DNA from: Hydractinia symbiolongicarpus
Taxonomy: Eukaryota > Cnidaria > Hydrozoa > Anthoathecata > Hydractiniidae
Reading direction: 5' to 3'
Assembly: GCF_029227915.1 (NCBI RefSeq)
Contig: NC_079882.1
Span: forward strand, 21,703,001 to 21,767,000
DNA length: 64,000 nt
Translations under genes and position numbers: made by a program
Notes under the pieces: model-generated
What the model saw: only the letters and a program-made list of their open reading frames with translations
Told to the model about the DNA's origin: nothing
Databases searched by the model: none
Shown: positions 27,501 to 37,239 of the stretch, piece by piece
Layout: every line of letters begins with the position of its first letter
Numbering within the stretch: the first letter of the stretch is position 1

Positions 27501-30500
27501 ACATTAGTAACGGTTGTTTAGACGACGCAGAACCCTAAAGAACTCCAGTGACAAGCGTAATACCTCTACACCTATAGAGATGAAAAGTCATCCTGAATTA
27601 AAAACACATGAAAATATTTATGAAGACGACGAACCAGGTTCGATGAAAATATTTATTTATATACAAAATATTTGTATTTGTTCTACAAATGCGTGTTTTT
27701 ACTTTTGATTTACTTTTAATTTTTCATAAAAGGTCCATCTGACGAATCTTACTACAATGTTGCAGAAAAACCTACATTTCCACCTCTTTCCATTCAAGAA
27801 TTTTTGTCATTTTATTTGGAACACAAAGATAACACCACTTCAGACATTGTAAAACAATTTAAAAGTGTTCCGATGGAGCATTTCCATGACCATGATGTTG
27901 GATCGAAAGCTGAAAATAAAGAAAAAAATCGTTACTTGAACATCACAGCGTACGACCATACTCGTGTTGTCTTGCAGAAATTTACTGGTAAAGAGACTAG
28001 TGATTACATTAATGCAAACTATATTCGGAACTATAATGGACAAGTTGAATATATTGCTGCCCAAGGACCAAAAAATAAAACAATTTTTGATTTTTGGCGA
28101 ATGGTACTTGGTGAAAAACCTGCAGCAATTGTCATGCTTACAAAGGTAGCGGAGGATGGTAAAGCAAAATGTGGACAGTATTGGCCTGTGCGTAATGGAA
28201 AAGAGGTTTTCAATGGCATTGAGGTGGAAGTGAATGAGGTACAAGTGTATGCTGACTATGTTATTCGTAAAATGAAAGTAGGTTACGAAAATAACAAACA
28301 CCAGTTTACACATTTGCACTTTACTTCCTGGCCTGATCATGGGTGTCCAGACTACCCAACATTACTATTAAATTTCTGTTATCGAGTGAGACACCTTATC
28401 CCATATGAAAGTGGAAAGCAAATTCTTGTGCATTGCAGTGCTGGTGTTGGTAGGACTGGATCATATATTATCATTGACGCGATGCTGCACTTGGTCAGAA
28501 CAAAGAAGCGTGTTGATATATACAACTACTTTGAAAGTATTCGACAAGATCGCGTGCAAATGGTACAAAGGGTGGAACAGTACAACTTTGTGTACAGTGC
28601 CATTTATGAAGCATTATGCTGTGGTTACACTGAAATAATGTCGTCGGCCTTTCCAGACACTTTCCGAGATTTGATATCCACAAAAAAAGCAGGGAAGTTT
28701 CTTCTGGAAGTGGAATTTGAGCGGTTGAACAGCGTGAATATACCCTTTGGCGAACATCTTTATGCGGCTGCCTTGTTAGAAGAAAATACGGTCAAAAACA
28801 GATACCCAAATATTTTAGCACGTAAGGAAGATTTTTACTGATTAAAGCATATAAATTTATGCTAAGTTTGAAATTGATTGATTTACCTTTGTTTTCAGGT
28901 GACAAATCCCGGGTATACCTGCCAAAAATAAAAGATTCTACAGATTATATTAACGCTGTGTTTGTAAATGGTTACAAAAAGAAGAATGGTATCATTGCTA
29001 CGCAAGCACCATTAGTTGAAACGTTAAATGATTTTTGGGTTGTTGTAATGGAACACAATGTGACTACAATTGTAATGTTAAACAGCACTGATGAGAATTA
29101 TCATAACTATCCATCATTTTGTCCAGTCGAGGGATCGGAAAAGTTTGGTAATCTTACAGTAAATGTTGAATCAAACACTCGAGTTGGCGATATCAACATC
29201 CAATCCTTTCTCGTCTCAAAAAGCTCGGTTTGTAATTATTTATTCTACTTCTTGTAACGTAAAAAGAGTCAATTCATTAACTTCATCCTAGCGGGGCTTT
29301 TCGAGCGTTCCATAAAGCTTGGGGGGTTAAAAATAGTTTTTTGGATGACAACTGGGGTTAAGAAAATTTGGATGACGTCATCTATTTTAAAATGACGTCA
29401 TTTTATATTTTTGAATCCAAATAAACACGTTATAAATCTAACATTTTTCTCTTTTTTTCATCATTGCCTTGTACCACTAGTTATTATCAAACATAATGAT
29501 GCTTCGTCAACTTTTCTACTGCCATTTCTATCGTAACTTTAAGAGAACAGCTTACGCTATTTTATCCATTATTAGTTAAGTTCTGTCCCGAAGTTCCTGT
29601 GACAGCTTGGTTTTAAAACCACCTGCTTTCCTACCTTTGTTGCAGGGCATATCAAGTCTTTTCTCTTTATTTTGTTCAATAATAAAACAAATTTTTATTG
29701 TTATCCAAACAATATTTATAATGCAATGACTGCCTTACAACCGAATTATTATCATATAATTTGTGTGTTAAAGTTCAATATTTTTTTATTTTTATAAGCA
29801 ACGCCTAACTTTAAAATTTGACGCCTGACACAAGGCCAACATATCTGATGAAATCACCGAGGCACAAAATTACCTCGAATTTTGAAAATTCGCGTTAATT
29901 AAATGCCCTAATTAAAATGTTACGTAAATATTCAGGACGCTAAAAAGTTTCTAGTTAACTTGAAAGCTTACTTGCAAATTTTGTTGTTGTTTTTTTTTGT
30001 TTGATTAACGCAAGTAAAATTTAATATCATCCTAAGTTCACTTGATAAATACAATTAAGACAAACTGAAAGGCGGGTGATATTTTAAACGTTGTGACAAA
30101 AATGAGAAAAATTGGTTGTCCATAAACCTGACTCGCGTTATTTTAATGCGTTTTGTAAGGCAATTAACCTGAATCGCATTAATGAAATTCCTCTCTAAAA
30201 ATTGTTATAGGCATTCAGGTGAATTTTCTTAGCGTAAATTTCTTTAACTTTGTAGCTACTTTCTCTCTCTTAAGCAACATATGTTTTGACCAGCACACAA
30301 AATAAGCTTTACAAAACGCCTTGAAGACTCTATATCATCAATTTTTATAGTTTGGTCTTAGTTACTGTAACATTTAAGTCTAGATTAAGACTTTGACGCC
30401 ATATCGAGTTTTCAAGCGCTTGCAGATGCTGTTTTCAGCAATATCGCTATTTAAGACTTTGCGAGAAGTATTAAATTTTCATCTATGTAGATCTTTAACT

Positions 30501-31618
30501 TACGTTTTTCAACATCTTCATTACCTTTTAGTACATATGTATGCAATTACTGAAGTTGTAATTTCCTAATTTAAATTGCCTGTTCTTCTGAACGAATTTG
30601 TACCGTACTTTAATTTTCCAAGTGATATATTAACAGAAAATTACTGGCGCTTGTTATTACTTTTAAAGGTTTTGTTTAGCATAAGGAAGATGTAGCTTGA
30701 TTTAAGAGGTTTACATTTTGTTTTAACATCTCCATCTATAATGGTCTGTAACCTTAATATATTGTTAAAAATTGATGATAACCGATTTATGTAATGTTAA
30801 ACTATACTAGTGTCGACCCTATCGCTATAAACTAAACGTCACCTAAGCAAAATTTTTCAAAAGCGTATATGAATTTGGATAAAAGCTGACAGTAATAATC
30901 GTTTTTACATTTTTTCTCTGAGTTTAGAAACATCGCAAAGTTAATAAATTGCAACTGAATTGGCCAAATCATGATATTCCTGATTGTAGTTCCTTGCTCA
31001 CTTTAATTGGTGAAGTTTTAAAGTCGCAACAATCTTTTGGAGATGGCACCATATTGGTTACCTGCAGGTAATTCTTTTGGCTTTTGTTTGTTTGTTTTTT
31101 TATTTTTAGTTGTTCATGTTTATATATATAATTTAAGTACCTTTCCCACTTTGATGCAACGGAAGAATAATGGTGTCATTAACTACTTTTGTATTTTCAG
31201 TGATGGTGCAAATCGCAGTGGAACTTTCATAGCGTGTATGAATGCATTGGATCAACTGAAAGTTGAACAACATATTGATGTGTTTCAAACTGTACGAATA
31301 ATGAGATTAGTCAGGCCTGAGTTTGTTGAAAACTTGGTAAGTCATGCTTATTGTCCTTAATACAATGTAGGGTAAGTTATGGTGAATGAATGTCTGTTTC
31401 ACTAGGAAAACAATGGATTATTGAACAAATAAATAAGTAAATGGATATGAACGAATGCATGATGCAGGATGAAAGAATTAATGAATTTAGAAAACATTTT
31501 GAAATTCCACACACTGTATTTTTTAACTTGTTTTCTCTTTTAGCGACAGTATCAGTTCATTTACACCGTGTTGAATAAATACTTGGATTCGTTTGCAACG
31601 TACTCCAACTTTAATTAA
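578..31618 (+). CDS. Receptor-type protein tyrosine phosphatase with discoidin domains (5'-partial, 24 exons)
   Basis: Exons read by hand: 578-744, 6383-6520, 10777-10939, 15021-15059, 15323-15606, 15696-15831, 16316-16554, 18151-18298, 18397-18504, 18670-18855, 21866-21968, 23593-23839, 23921-23987, 24165-24252, 24565-24737, 24928-25052, 25132-25183, 26693-26810, 27522-27637, 27733-28821, 28899-29227, 30928-31067, 31201-31336, 31544-31618. All have GT/AG borders and phases join without a break: 4466 nt, 1487 residues and a stop. Order: three F5/8 type C domains, an FN3-like domain, two membrane-proximal RPTP modules, one TM helix, PTP D1, PTP D2. It should be a type I plasma-membrane receptor that binds an extracellular ligand and dephosphorylates phosphotyrosine inside the cell. 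Vertebrate RPTPs lack discoidin domains, so I give no gene symbol. The 5' end and signal peptide are outside the window. Individual splice sites are inferred, not transcript-verified. Confidence 0.88.
4585..4851 (-). pseudogene. Tigger/pogo-like DDE transposase fragment
   Basis: The minus-strand translation carries VIDNCPAQFEV, VELIFLPSNTTSITQP, GVIRSLKAKYRSF. This is the second half of the DDE catalytic core of pogo/Tigger transposases (family pattern DNCPAH ... LPPNTTS ... QPMDQGVI). The catalytic Asp of DNCPA is kept. The QPMDQ motif reads QPIYQ, so the third acidic residue is lost. Only about 85 residues survive and the reading is open to about 4851, so this is a dead intronic relic. A 615-bp Tigger-like MITE lies in another intron of the same gene. 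Confidence 0.82.
5069..5164. repeat. Short direct duplication (period about 72 bp)
   Basis: The string AGAACATTGCTACCTTGCAA recurs at about 5069 and 5141 with related spacer text (GCACGATA, GAGTCGATACC). It is a two-unit intronic tandem repeat with no coding meaning. Confidence 0.7.
7160..7212. repeat. Diverged copy of the 'CCGTGGAAAAATCCACG' repeat family
   Basis: It reads ATAACTAATTGTTAAACCAC then GGAAAAAATCC ... CCCGTC. The array at 32.65-33.1 kb has ACTAGTCGTTAACCCGTGG AAAAATCC ... CCCGTC in the same order. A dispersed transposon-derived sequence is the simplest reading. Confidence 0.5.
10282..10312. repeat. (GAAA)n microsatellite
   Basis: Imperfect AAAG/GAAA repeats of about 30 bp inside an intron. 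Confidence 0.8.
11919..12059. mobile_element. Foldback palindromic MITE-like element
   Basis: Perfect 34-bp arms at 11919-11952 and 12026-12059 (core CCGATTACCCCGGGCTGTAC and its reverse complement). Nested inner pairs follow (ATATCGCC / GGCGATAT; CCGACC / GGTCGG), so nearly the whole 141 bp can fold back. It encodes nothing. The perfect arms in an otherwise diverged intron suggest a young insertion. A target duplication is not obvious in the AT-rich flanks. Confidence 0.8.
13097..13711. mobile_element. Non-autonomous Tigger/pogo-like MITE
   Basis: Terminal inverted repeats: the right end (13689-13711) reads CAGTAGACTCCCGGTTATTC in reverse complement, and the left end starts GTAGACTCCCGGTTATTC at 13099. 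Subterminal copies of GTTATTCGAA recur in both halves (13120-13250, 13640-13670). CAGTnGACTC...TTAT-type termini are characteristic of Tigger/pogo elements. There is no transposase reading inside. A Tigger transposase remnant at 4.6 kb shows the family is present. Confidence 0.78.
15021..15831 (+). other. Exons encoding F5/8 type C domain 2
   Basis: Exons 15021-15059 (linker AKDIATAPLDRAP), 15323-15606 and 15696-15831. They give LLPLGMSSGIIKNSQL, AARLFDGGDG, YLQIDFIKLKTVTGISMQG and VEIFGYDP. PLGM at the start, the IDF...VTGI..QG core and a C-terminal G-C-G-M-K-V-E-I-F-G strand identify a discoidin fold. Domain borders fall at phase-1 introns, as expected for shuffled extracellular modules. 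Confidence 0.88.
16316..18298 (+). other. Exons encoding F5/8 type C domain 3
   Basis: Exons 16316-16554 and 18151-18298. They give VCSQTLGN, AWCAPV, DYVRIAFKKTMVISGIILQG, WVKDYKVEYGVS, then a second half ending CCLRFRLKGCQF. It is more divergent than the first two but keeps the I-x-GI-x-L-QG core and the final RF-x-L-x-GC. The 1.6-kb intron between the exons holds no recognised gene. Confidence 0.8.
16555..18150 (+). other. Intron, nothing recognised
   Basis: AT-rich, with only short chance open readings on both strands. Confidence 0.6.
19221..19307. repeat. Three-unit tandem repeat (about 30 bp)
   Basis: ACAAACTGTCAACAAAGACA, AAAAACTGTCAAAAAAGACA and ACAAACTGTCGACAAAAACA follow each other, separated by GCTTA-type linkers. 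Intronic and non-coding. Confidence 0.8.
20565..20609. repeat. Intronic 13-bp perfect hairpin
   Basis: AAAGTTACATCTC at 20565-20577 pairs with GAGATGTAACTTT at 20597-20609 across a 19-nt loop. Function unknown; it may be a remnant of a small inverted-repeat element. Confidence 0.7.
21969..23592 (+). other. Intron, nothing recognised
   Basis: AT-rich sequence between two membrane-proximal exons, with a T/A-rich low-complexity stretch at about 23480-23560. Confidence 0.6.
25184..26692 (+). other. Intron before the transmembrane exon
   Basis: About 1.5 kb of AT-rich DNA with an (ATTA)n run at about 25788-25807. Nothing else supported. Confidence 0.6.
26693..27637 (+). other. Transmembrane and juxtamembrane exons
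   Basis: Exon 26693-26810 encodes SIGLIAGAAGVAVIIVV followed by IIVIFYVRR, a single helix of about 24 residues with a stop-transfer basic end. Exon 27522-27637 encodes a basic, Ser/Thr-rich juxtamembrane linker (RRRRTLKNSSDKR ... ENIYEDDEP) with an acidic tyrosine that could be phosphorylated. This fixes the type I topology of the receptor. Confidence 0.9.
27733..28821 (+). other. Large exon encoding PTP catalytic domain D1
   Basis: A single 1089-nt exon encodes all of D1 and the start of D2. Visible motifs: KNRYLNITAYDHTRV and DYINANYI (pTyr loop), WPDHGCPD (WPD loop, Asp codon 28335-28337), VHCSAGVGRTG (P-loop, catalytic Cys codon 28434-28436) and QDRVQMVQRVEQY (Q loop). All catalytic residues are present, so D1 should be an active phosphotyrosine phosphatase. 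The reading open past 28821 is a retained-intron artefact: GTAAGG at 28822 is a good donor, and the next exon completes a KNRYPNILAR(D) motif. Confidence 0.95.
28899..31618 (+). other. Exons encoding PTP domain D2, probably pseudocatalytic
   Basis: Exons 28899-29227, 30928-31067, 31201-31336 and 31544-31618. Motifs: DYINAVFVNGY, QAPLVETLNDFW, a WPD loop that reads WPNHDIPD (Asn codon 30967-30969), and the P-loop TCSDGANRSG, whose Ser codon is split by an intron. Cys (31063-31065) and Arg are kept but the general-acid Asp is Asn, as in many regulatory D2 domains. The last exon gives the C-terminal helix and stop. The 1.7-kb intron at 29228-30927 has no gene but carries twin ATGACGTCAT palindromes (29371-29404). 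Confidence 0.9.
29228..30927 (+). other. Intron within D2
   Basis: AT-rich, 1.7 kb. The only notable items are two CRE-type palindromes, GATGACGTCATC (29371-29382) and AAAATGACGTCATTTT (29389-29404). Confidence 0.6.
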
Positions 31619-32545
31619 TTCCTAGGACAACAGAAGAAGACGAATTAATTAATTTGTAAACATTCGTAGGGGAGCGTTTTTTGTTTTTTTTCTAGCTATT
31701 TTAAAATTTTAAAAACAATGAGATTATTTAATTATTTGATCTAAAGGCTAGCTAAAACAAATTGCTTTGCTAAAAAAAATCCAGTATGTAATCATGTGTG
31801 GTTCGAATAAGCGCTTCTTTTCTGCAATAAAATATTAGTCCATTTTGATCAGTATTTTTGTATTTGTTTGTAGTTGAGCAATTATTTCTTATTATTTAAA
31901 AATATATTAAGAATTTCGTTAATTTAAAATAGTTAAAGAAACCGGTTTTCGGAAGTTCTTTATTTTCATTGCTCATAATCGTGATTCATAATAATGTTTG
32001 AATATCCTAAGTTCTGTCATTTGCGGTTAGTTAAATTCATTTTAGACTGTTTCTAATATCTGGTCAAATAAAACAGGTGGATTTATATTGTCTTTTCAAA
32101 ATAAAACCGTTTCGTTGTTTTCATTTTCTTTTTCTACTTTATACTGTTTCATCAGAAAATCGCTGGGCGATTACCTGATAGTTTGGTTTTATATTTTCTT
32201 TTTTAATGATTTTTTGTTAGCAAGAACATTTAAGACTTCAATAATTTTATACGCTTATAACTTCCACGTATTGTAAACAGCATATTAAAAATTAGTTTTT
32301 GATGTAACGACGTTTTGTACGGTAAATAGAATCTTGTAAGAAAAGACACAGCTAAATATAATAAAAGCATTTTAATTATCCTTATTTGACTGGAAGCCTC
32401 AACATATAGGCAAGGATCCTCCCCCCCCCCTATTCTACTGATATTAACAAGAAGGAATGGGAAAATAAAATACGTAAATTTTAAAATAATCAATAAACAG
32501 AGCTTGTGGCATCGTCTTTATATTAATAAGACCCGTCGTCTGTTT
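31510..32545 (+). repeat. Inverted segmental duplication, arm 1
   Basis: It runs from the end of the last RPTP intron through the last exon and 3' flank. Its reverse complement reappears at 37240-38290 with many substitutions. Matching landmarks are the exon itself, AAGCGCTTCTTTT, ATAAAATATTAGT, and at the far end TATTAATAAGACCCGTCGT. The probable poly(A) signal of the RPTP gene lies inside. Confidence 0.85.
31826..31831 (+). promoter_or_regulatory. Probable polyadenylation signal of the RPTP gene
   Basis: AATAAA about 210 bp after the stop codon, in AT-rich 3' flank. The duplicated arm has GATAAAATATT at the same place, so the hexamer is altered there. Confidence 0.5.
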
Positions 32546-32644
32546 GGTAAAAAATATTTTTTTTTTTCTCTCTTGTGTCCCGTTCTTGTTTCGTAAGGCC
32601 GGTGTTACTTGTTTTCTGACATTCTTTGCGTTTGAGTAGTCGGT

Positions 32645-33085
32645 GGCCCATGGAAATATCCACGGATTCGCTCGTCCTTTACTTACTGCATTCCGTGTGT
32701 CTCGCTACTGCAGTTACCATTTTGCGTGACAGACAGACGTATACGGGTATTATAATATAGACTAGTCGTTAACCCGTGGAAAAATCCACGGGGTCGCCCG
32801 TCCTTCATATATCGCATTTTGTGTTTCTGTAACGGGACGCGGTTTTCGCGGACAGACAGACAAAATACGGCTATTATTATAATATAGACTAGTCGTTAAC
32901 CCGTGGAAAAATCCACGTGGTCGCCCGTCGCGTTCGCTCGTCCTTTAAATTTACCCGTCGCAACAAAGTGAATAAAAATATATCGCACTTGATATTCGTG
33001 CGCATTTTAAAAAGTTCGTGTTTCCGTTACGGGACGCCGCTTTCGCGGACACACAGACAGACGACGGCTATTTTACGTTTTAATG
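32645..33085. repeat. Three-unit tandem array of a dispersed transposon-derived repeat
   Basis: Units begin near CCCATGGAAATATCCACGG (32647), ACCCGTGGAAAAATCCACGG (32771) and the same string at 32899. Each continues through a GACAGACAGAC run and, in units 1 and 2, ends in TATTATAATATAGACTAGTC. Unit length is about 127 bp, longer in the third. Each unit contains the palindromic motif CGTGGAAAAATCCACG. Related single copies lie at 7160-7212 and 37137-37170. Function unknown. Confidence 0.7.
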
Positions 33086-36000
33086 GGATTTCGCGCTTGT
33101 GCGCAAAAGATCTGAAAACGCGACAAGCAATATAATGCAGACTTGCGAGGAATTAGAGCAAAAGGAAATTAAAGATAGAAATTTTTAAAACTGTGGCTAA
33201 TAACATCTTTTCACTTCGCATCGCAATAAAACTTGCCTATGCTGCCAGAAAACAATTTTAGAAATTTAAAGAGCATACTTCTTAGTTGTAGTAGAGCACC
33301 AATGTTCTTCATTATAGCCTTACAAAAACTCACTAAGTCATCACAATGCAGACCTTACTTCAACATTACTTTGTCTATAAGAATTGTATGGGAATCGTGC
33401 TTTCCCTAGCCGGCCATTGAGCCTTGTATTTTAAAAGTCCTGCACATAACTTTTACAAAAACCATAATGATAGATATGCTGCGATGGCATCACAAACAAT
33501 TCCCGCTATGCCATTGCCGACTTTTGTTGGCAACGTTAAGTTTGTTGGCAACTACGTTAAAAAGGCCTGTTGACAATTGTTACGTTGATTGAGAGCTTCA
33601 TCAGGCGGTTGCTTATAAGGCCGCAAGTAATATCTTTTAAACTCATTCCATAATCTTTATTTCGTTCGTGTTCTTCCTGAAAGAGTGTGGTGTGACATAA
33701 AAAGGTGTTTCCCTTCGTGGAATGGTTAAAAACTGTATTTTTTGGGGATTCATATCATTCAAAAAATATTTAGTCAAAAGCTTCGGAAGTCAAGCTATTC
33801 ATCTCAAAGAGCTGGCTTTCTTTCAGTCTATTGGAATAACTGTGAAAAATAACTCGGAATTCAACCGGGTTTATACTTCATTCACCATAGTTGAACACAT
33901 GTACACAGGCTGAGGCAGCTATGGTATTGAACCTCCGTAAACAAGCCATTAAGTAGTGATAATAAGCTACATAGTCACAATTTGAGCTTGGCTTGAAATG
34001 ACTTGAAATACTTCGAATCTCTCGCTTCGCTAAGAAGCATTTTATAAAAAGTTTAATTGTATAATAGCATTCAAATTCAAAATAATTTTTTTTTACTATT
34101 TCCTAAACTTTCCAACATTCTGGAATAACTGACAGAGTAAATCGTTTTGTTCACCTGATTCATCTTTTGTGTATACTTACTGAAAATAAATGCAGAAATA
34201 GAGAAGAAACTTTTTTACAAGAAAGACAGAAAAGATTGGGAAAGACTTATCAAATAAAATTTTACCTTTCTTTGGTCCGTAATGTAAAATTAAATTTACG
34301 AATAAACCGTTATAAATAAAATAAATAACGTACTTTATTTTGTTTTGCGATAGTTCTCATCTCGCTTGATCAAATTTTTACGCAAACCATGATATGTTTC
34401 CAGAACTGCTTTTGTAAGCAATCTTTTAAATCCGCTCGTTGTAAGAATTCCGTTGTAGTTGTTATTTGTAAGTGCGAATGTATGGCACTTTTTATCGGGA
34501 AGTTTTTTGTCGGTAATAATAACGAAAAAATTTCCACCATGTTAAGCTCTAACTGGACCACAGAATGATGTTGATTTGGAACATGTCAAGCATTTCTTAG
34601 CACAATCATAAAACCTTCCTTCCCGAACCATTTAAACTTTCTAGCAGGCGGTATAATTAAAATAAATTCTCGGCCAAGACGTTTCTGCCGCAGAATACTT
34701 CACATAGCTTTCATTAGTTGGAAAAGTTTTTAATATTTATGTTTTACAAACACTTTGTCCCATTTCAAACGTGTTTCTTGCATTGATGGGTGTAAAAGTT
34801 TAACAAAACCTTTTGCGCAGGCATTGGCATGTCAAAGGTAAACAGCAACTTATAGGAACGTCTTCTTCTGTTGTTTTCATCCAATACTTTGAGCTTTTAC
34901 TGTTATGGAATTTTTTCCAACCTTTGTTTTAAAGGTCTTCATTAAACCGCTTTGGACTTGCTAATTCTTTCTCAAACGATATCTTTCTGAATGACTCTAC
35001 TTCTGTCATATTATGACTCTAAACACAAAAGACACATTAAGAATAATAGAATTATTTAAACGCGTTTTCAGAAACCCCAGATGGTAAATTGCTTATTACT
35101 CAAACTATAAAGGTAGTGAGTAAGAGGGAACAGCCTTAATTTTCCTAAAAGTAATTTATTTCGCGTAAAACCTTCCTTTTGCATTTTCTTCTTTACCTTT
35201 TTTTCTTATTACTTTAGTTCTAGCGAATTTTTAGGAAACCAACACATTACTTTATGTACAGAAACGACCCAGATAATTAACTCAACCAGCTGAAACACGT
35301 TTCAAGTTAGTTCTCCAGCATTATTAAGAGGCTGCGGTATTCGATTATCCTTCTAACTTATATCAATATCAAGTTTTACAACTTCGTTTTACTATTCTTA
35401 GCTTTAAGCATCTTAGGTATGAGAATCCACATTGACCTCCAGCATCAAATGGTATTTTTGAATAGAAACTTATTCAAAGCATGCATGCAGCTAACTACCA
35501 TATTATTTTACACATTTCATAAGATTCATCTAATTTTAATGTATACTTCATGTGCAAGAATAAAGTACAATGATAATACTATGACTGGATTAAGTGCGGC
35601 TTTGTTTTCTATTTTTTCTCAGATTCTTGCATAGCTTGTTATTTGATGATGTAACTGTGCGCACAATCCTTTGATAATACCAGTACAGCTGCAACACTTA
35701 TTGTAACTTTTTCAGCTTTAGTCTCTAATATTAGTGATTAGCTTCATAAAAATATTTTCCTCGTGACTAATTTAATCGTCCCTTTTAATTTTATTTTATT
35801 GGAGCAAAAGGAGCAATTAATCAAAGCCATTCCTTTCCAACATCTGCGTTGTCAAAATGTTTGTAAAATTATTACCTTAAAACCACAGGAGCGATAATAA
35901 TACTTTTTACATTACATGGCGGATTTAGGATTGACTAATTTTATGTCTTGCGTTCCCGTCCTAGACCTTCCTTCAGAGTCTGTTACGGAACACCTTCTAG

Positions 36001-37239
36001 GATAAAGAAATTTCTTAAATATATACGCTTAACTAACTTATGCCTATGAAAAATTGATACTCCCTCGGCAATTGACGAGTTGAAGTTTTTTCCAACTTTT
36101 AAATATTGTTAAAAATGTACCGTTGTCTCAAGATCTTGGTGAAGGATAGTTGGTTTTCCTTTAGTGTTCTGGGTCCCGGCTTACCATTGTACCTTGTTAA
36201 TTTTTTGTAAGAGTTTTGAAAATAACTTTTTTGAATAATCACGTTTCTGTTTAGACAAAATTTGTATTTCTGGTTAATTTAAATTACAGCGCATGCAGTA
36301 ATGTGTTAAATTGCAAACTTTCAGACCGCGAGGTTAGACCCGCGAATATTTTGATAAAATCAGACATGCAGTATTTTACTTCTGGTTTTTAAATATCGTT
36401 CGATGAGGAACACGAATGATTTATTTAATTGTGGATACTGTTGTCGATTAAAGATATTGATTGAGATTAGATTAACGAAATCTTGATAAAAGACGTGTAT
36501 GATACAAAAGTAGTTCAGTAAGCTCTTTCGCTACTTGACGTGGCTAGCATTTGTCTTTAAACAGCTACATATTTTTCCTTAATTTGTTTGAAAACTTTTG
36601 AAATAGTAACGGAAACTACATTTTTGAAATTGTGTACTTGACATCTTGCTCGATTAAAAATATTTTACGAATTTGATTAAAAAGCTTATAAGTCTTATAA
36701 AGTAAAAGTATTCCCACCCACTAACAAAATATTCTTTTGAAACAAGGACAGGCCAAGATGGATAAGATATTGTTATTTTTCAATCCGCATGTACAGATCA
36801 GTGTAACCCACCATGCTCCTTAAAAAAAGAAGAAAAGAAAAAAAAGTAAGCGTTCTCCCGTTGACTCAAAGAGAACCATTTTGGGGTTGTGGGTAGAACG
36901 TCTAATAACTTAACGAATTAAAAAAAGCCGGCTGATATTTGTTCAACATGTTCTGTGTTCAACGACTTGCTGTCGGTTTCTTTATATTTATTTTGACCTT
37001 ACTGTTACTTTGTTGCTTTTGTTTGTTCAATTTCTCGTAAACAATTTTTGGCACGTTTTTATGTCAATGACGTCGTCCAAAGTCATTGACAACGCCGTTG
37101 CAGATTGTCATTCTTGTTTCGTCCATATTTTTTATATAGAGACTACTTTGTGTGCCCGTGGAAAAATCCAGTGTTTTGCCCTTTGTACCATATTTCTATC
37201 TTTAGATATCTCCAGAGCATTCCTTCATCGATTCGGGTA
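33086..37239. other. Spacer between inverted arms, no gene recognised
   Basis: About 4.1 kb of AT-rich DNA. Short open readings show no known domain. A single copy of the CCCGTGGAAAAATCCA repeat sits at 37150-37166 beside the inner border of arm 2. A hairpin TGTCAATGAC / GTCATTGACA lies at 37062-37091. Confidence 0.55.

Noticed and set aside
27840-28340. 166-codon minus-strand open frame under PTP D1
   Set aside because: It is antisense to a strongly supported catalytic domain, has no domain of its own, and arises from the codon pattern of the exon.
28822-28841. Continuation of the D1 reading to the stop near 28841
   Set aside because: GTAAGG at 28822 is a good donor and the next exon completes the KNRY motif of D2, so the extension is intron.
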